Below, one piece after another: positions 63,557 to 64,000 of a DNA stretch of 64,000 nt. Positions within the stretch are counted from its first letter, which is position 1; each line of letters starts with the position of its first letter. Below the pieces are notes generated by a model. It worked only from the letters and a program-made list of their open reading frames with translations. It had not been told where the DNA came from and ran no database searches. The stretch lies in NCBI GenBank assembly GCA_001898185.1, contig MKTI01000010.1, forward strand, positions 124,001-188,000. The letters are read 5' to 3'. The stretch is from Cellulomonas sp. 73-145 (GTDB lineage Bacteria; Actinomycetota; Actinomycetes; Actinomycetales; Cellulomonadaceae). The position numbers and the translations under genes were made by a program.

Positions 63557-64000
63557 GTGCCCACCACCCCTTCGCCCGTCGTCACGCCCGTCCACGACCG
63601 GGCGGCGTGGGACGCGCTGGTCCGTGAGCTCGGTGGTCACCCGCTGCAGCTGTGGGGCTGGGGCGAGGTCAAGGCCACGGGTCCGTGGCGTGCGCACCGG
63701 CTGCACGTCACCGCGGCCGACCGCACCGTGGGCGCCGCCCAGGTGCTCGTGCGTCGGCTGCCCTTCCCCTTCCGGGCGCTCTCCTACGTGCCCCGCGGGC
63801 CGGCCGTCGCGCCCACCGACCCCACCGCGGCCGCCGGCTACGGCGTCGGCGACGAGGCGATGCGGTCCGCTGTGGCGCAGGCCGTCGTCTCGTGGTGCCG
63901 CGCCAACGTGGGCGGGGTGGGCGTGTCCTTCGAGCCGGACTGGCCCGAGGGCACCTCGCTGCCCCTGACCGGTGCCGTCCCCGGCGACCAGCCGATCCTG
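63557..64000 (+). CDS. FemAB-family peptidoglycan bridge aminoacyltransferase-like protein (3' end outside window)
   Basis: The first 148 residues are visible (VTPVHDRAAWDALVREL, HPLQLWGWGEVKATGPWRAH, VGAAQVLVRRLPFPFRALSY, VPRGPAVAPTD, VGVSFEPDWPEG). This is the N-terminal GNAT-like half of FemAB/FemX-type transferases, which add amino acids to lipid II for the cross-bridge, or of related wall-modifying acyltransferases. The GTG at 63557 lies seven bases after TAAGAT (63544-63549), so a leaderless mRNA is likely; ATG at 63548 overlaps that box. The frame is still open at the window end. Confidence 0.8.
   Translation, partial: MPTTPSPVVTPVHDRAAWDALVRELGGHPLQLWGWGEVKATGPWRAHRLHVTAADRTVGAAQVLVRRLPFPFRALSYVPRGPAVAPTDPTAAAGYGVGDEAMRSAVAQAVVSWCRANVGGVGVSFEPDWPEGTSLPLTGAVPGDQPIL

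Overview
The window is about 64 kb of very GC-rich chromosome from an actinobacterium. It carries RbpA, an FtsR/GarA-type division and signalling cluster, lnt-ppm1 and a Ku/LigD system. Many GTG starts lie 6-8 nt behind a TANNNT box, as on leaderless transcripts. Glycogen/trehalose enzymes and an ATP-grasp ligase resembling peptidoglycan cross-bridge D-Asp ligases make a Cellulomonas-like member of the Micrococcales the best guess. That assignment is inference; no rRNA or tRNA gene is visible.

Chromosome left of the prophage (1-8287): the 3' end of a HelY-type helicase gene, an amidohydrolase, lnt and ppm1 for lipoprotein acylation and polyprenol-phosphate-mannose, rbpA, and a UvrA-like ABC ATPase.

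Prophage (8288-17382): a filamentous (inovirus-type) prophage with a 9,079-bp unit. It is bounded by a 16-bp direct repeat that is the XerC arm plus central region of a dif site, so the phage used the host XerC/XerD machinery. Almost all genes lie on the minus strand: a 5'-truncated leading ORF, a 35-aa membrane peptide, a secreted Ser-rich protein, 48- and 32-aa membrane peptides, the major coat protein, a 640-aa adhesin-like protein, an 84-aa membrane protein, a 34-aa membrane peptide, a TraX-like membrane protein, a Zot/pI ATPase, an acidic protein, an Ala-rich membrane protein and an HUH Rep. A pV-like protein gene and a membrane protein gene lie at the left end, and a small plus-strand module sits in the middle. 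The same 25-bp hairpin stands directly before the start codons of rep and the pV-like gene, and a degenerate copy precedes the leading ORF. That ORF spans attP in the circular phage and is cut by integration, so the coat operon loses its leader in the lysogen.

Chromosome right of the prophage: small enzymes and a ParA-like gene (17.4-20.4 kb); the conserved MerR - DUF151 - FtsR - FHA - DUF881 - Sbp - DUF881 - CDP-alcohol phosphatidyltransferase block (20.5-26.5 kb); a DEAD-box helicase with a structured leader; threonine aldolase; a Zur/Fur regulator; a PHP protein and Ku (31.1-33.5 kb). Next comes a nitrate/nitrite assimilation locus (33.6-45.1 kb) made of narK-like, nitrate reductase and electron-transfer genes diverging from nirBD and a complete siroheme branch, with GlnR-like half-sites between them. 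Separate LigD ligase and polymerase genes, Dps, an App1-like phosphatase and small proteins follow (45.2-52.6 kb). A glgX-treY-treZ operon makes trehalose from glycogen (52.7-59.2 kb). The end holds a ZapE-like ATPase and genes suggesting cell-wall cross-bridge work: an ATP-grasp ligase, a DegT-like aminotransferase and a FemAB-like protein cut by the window edge.
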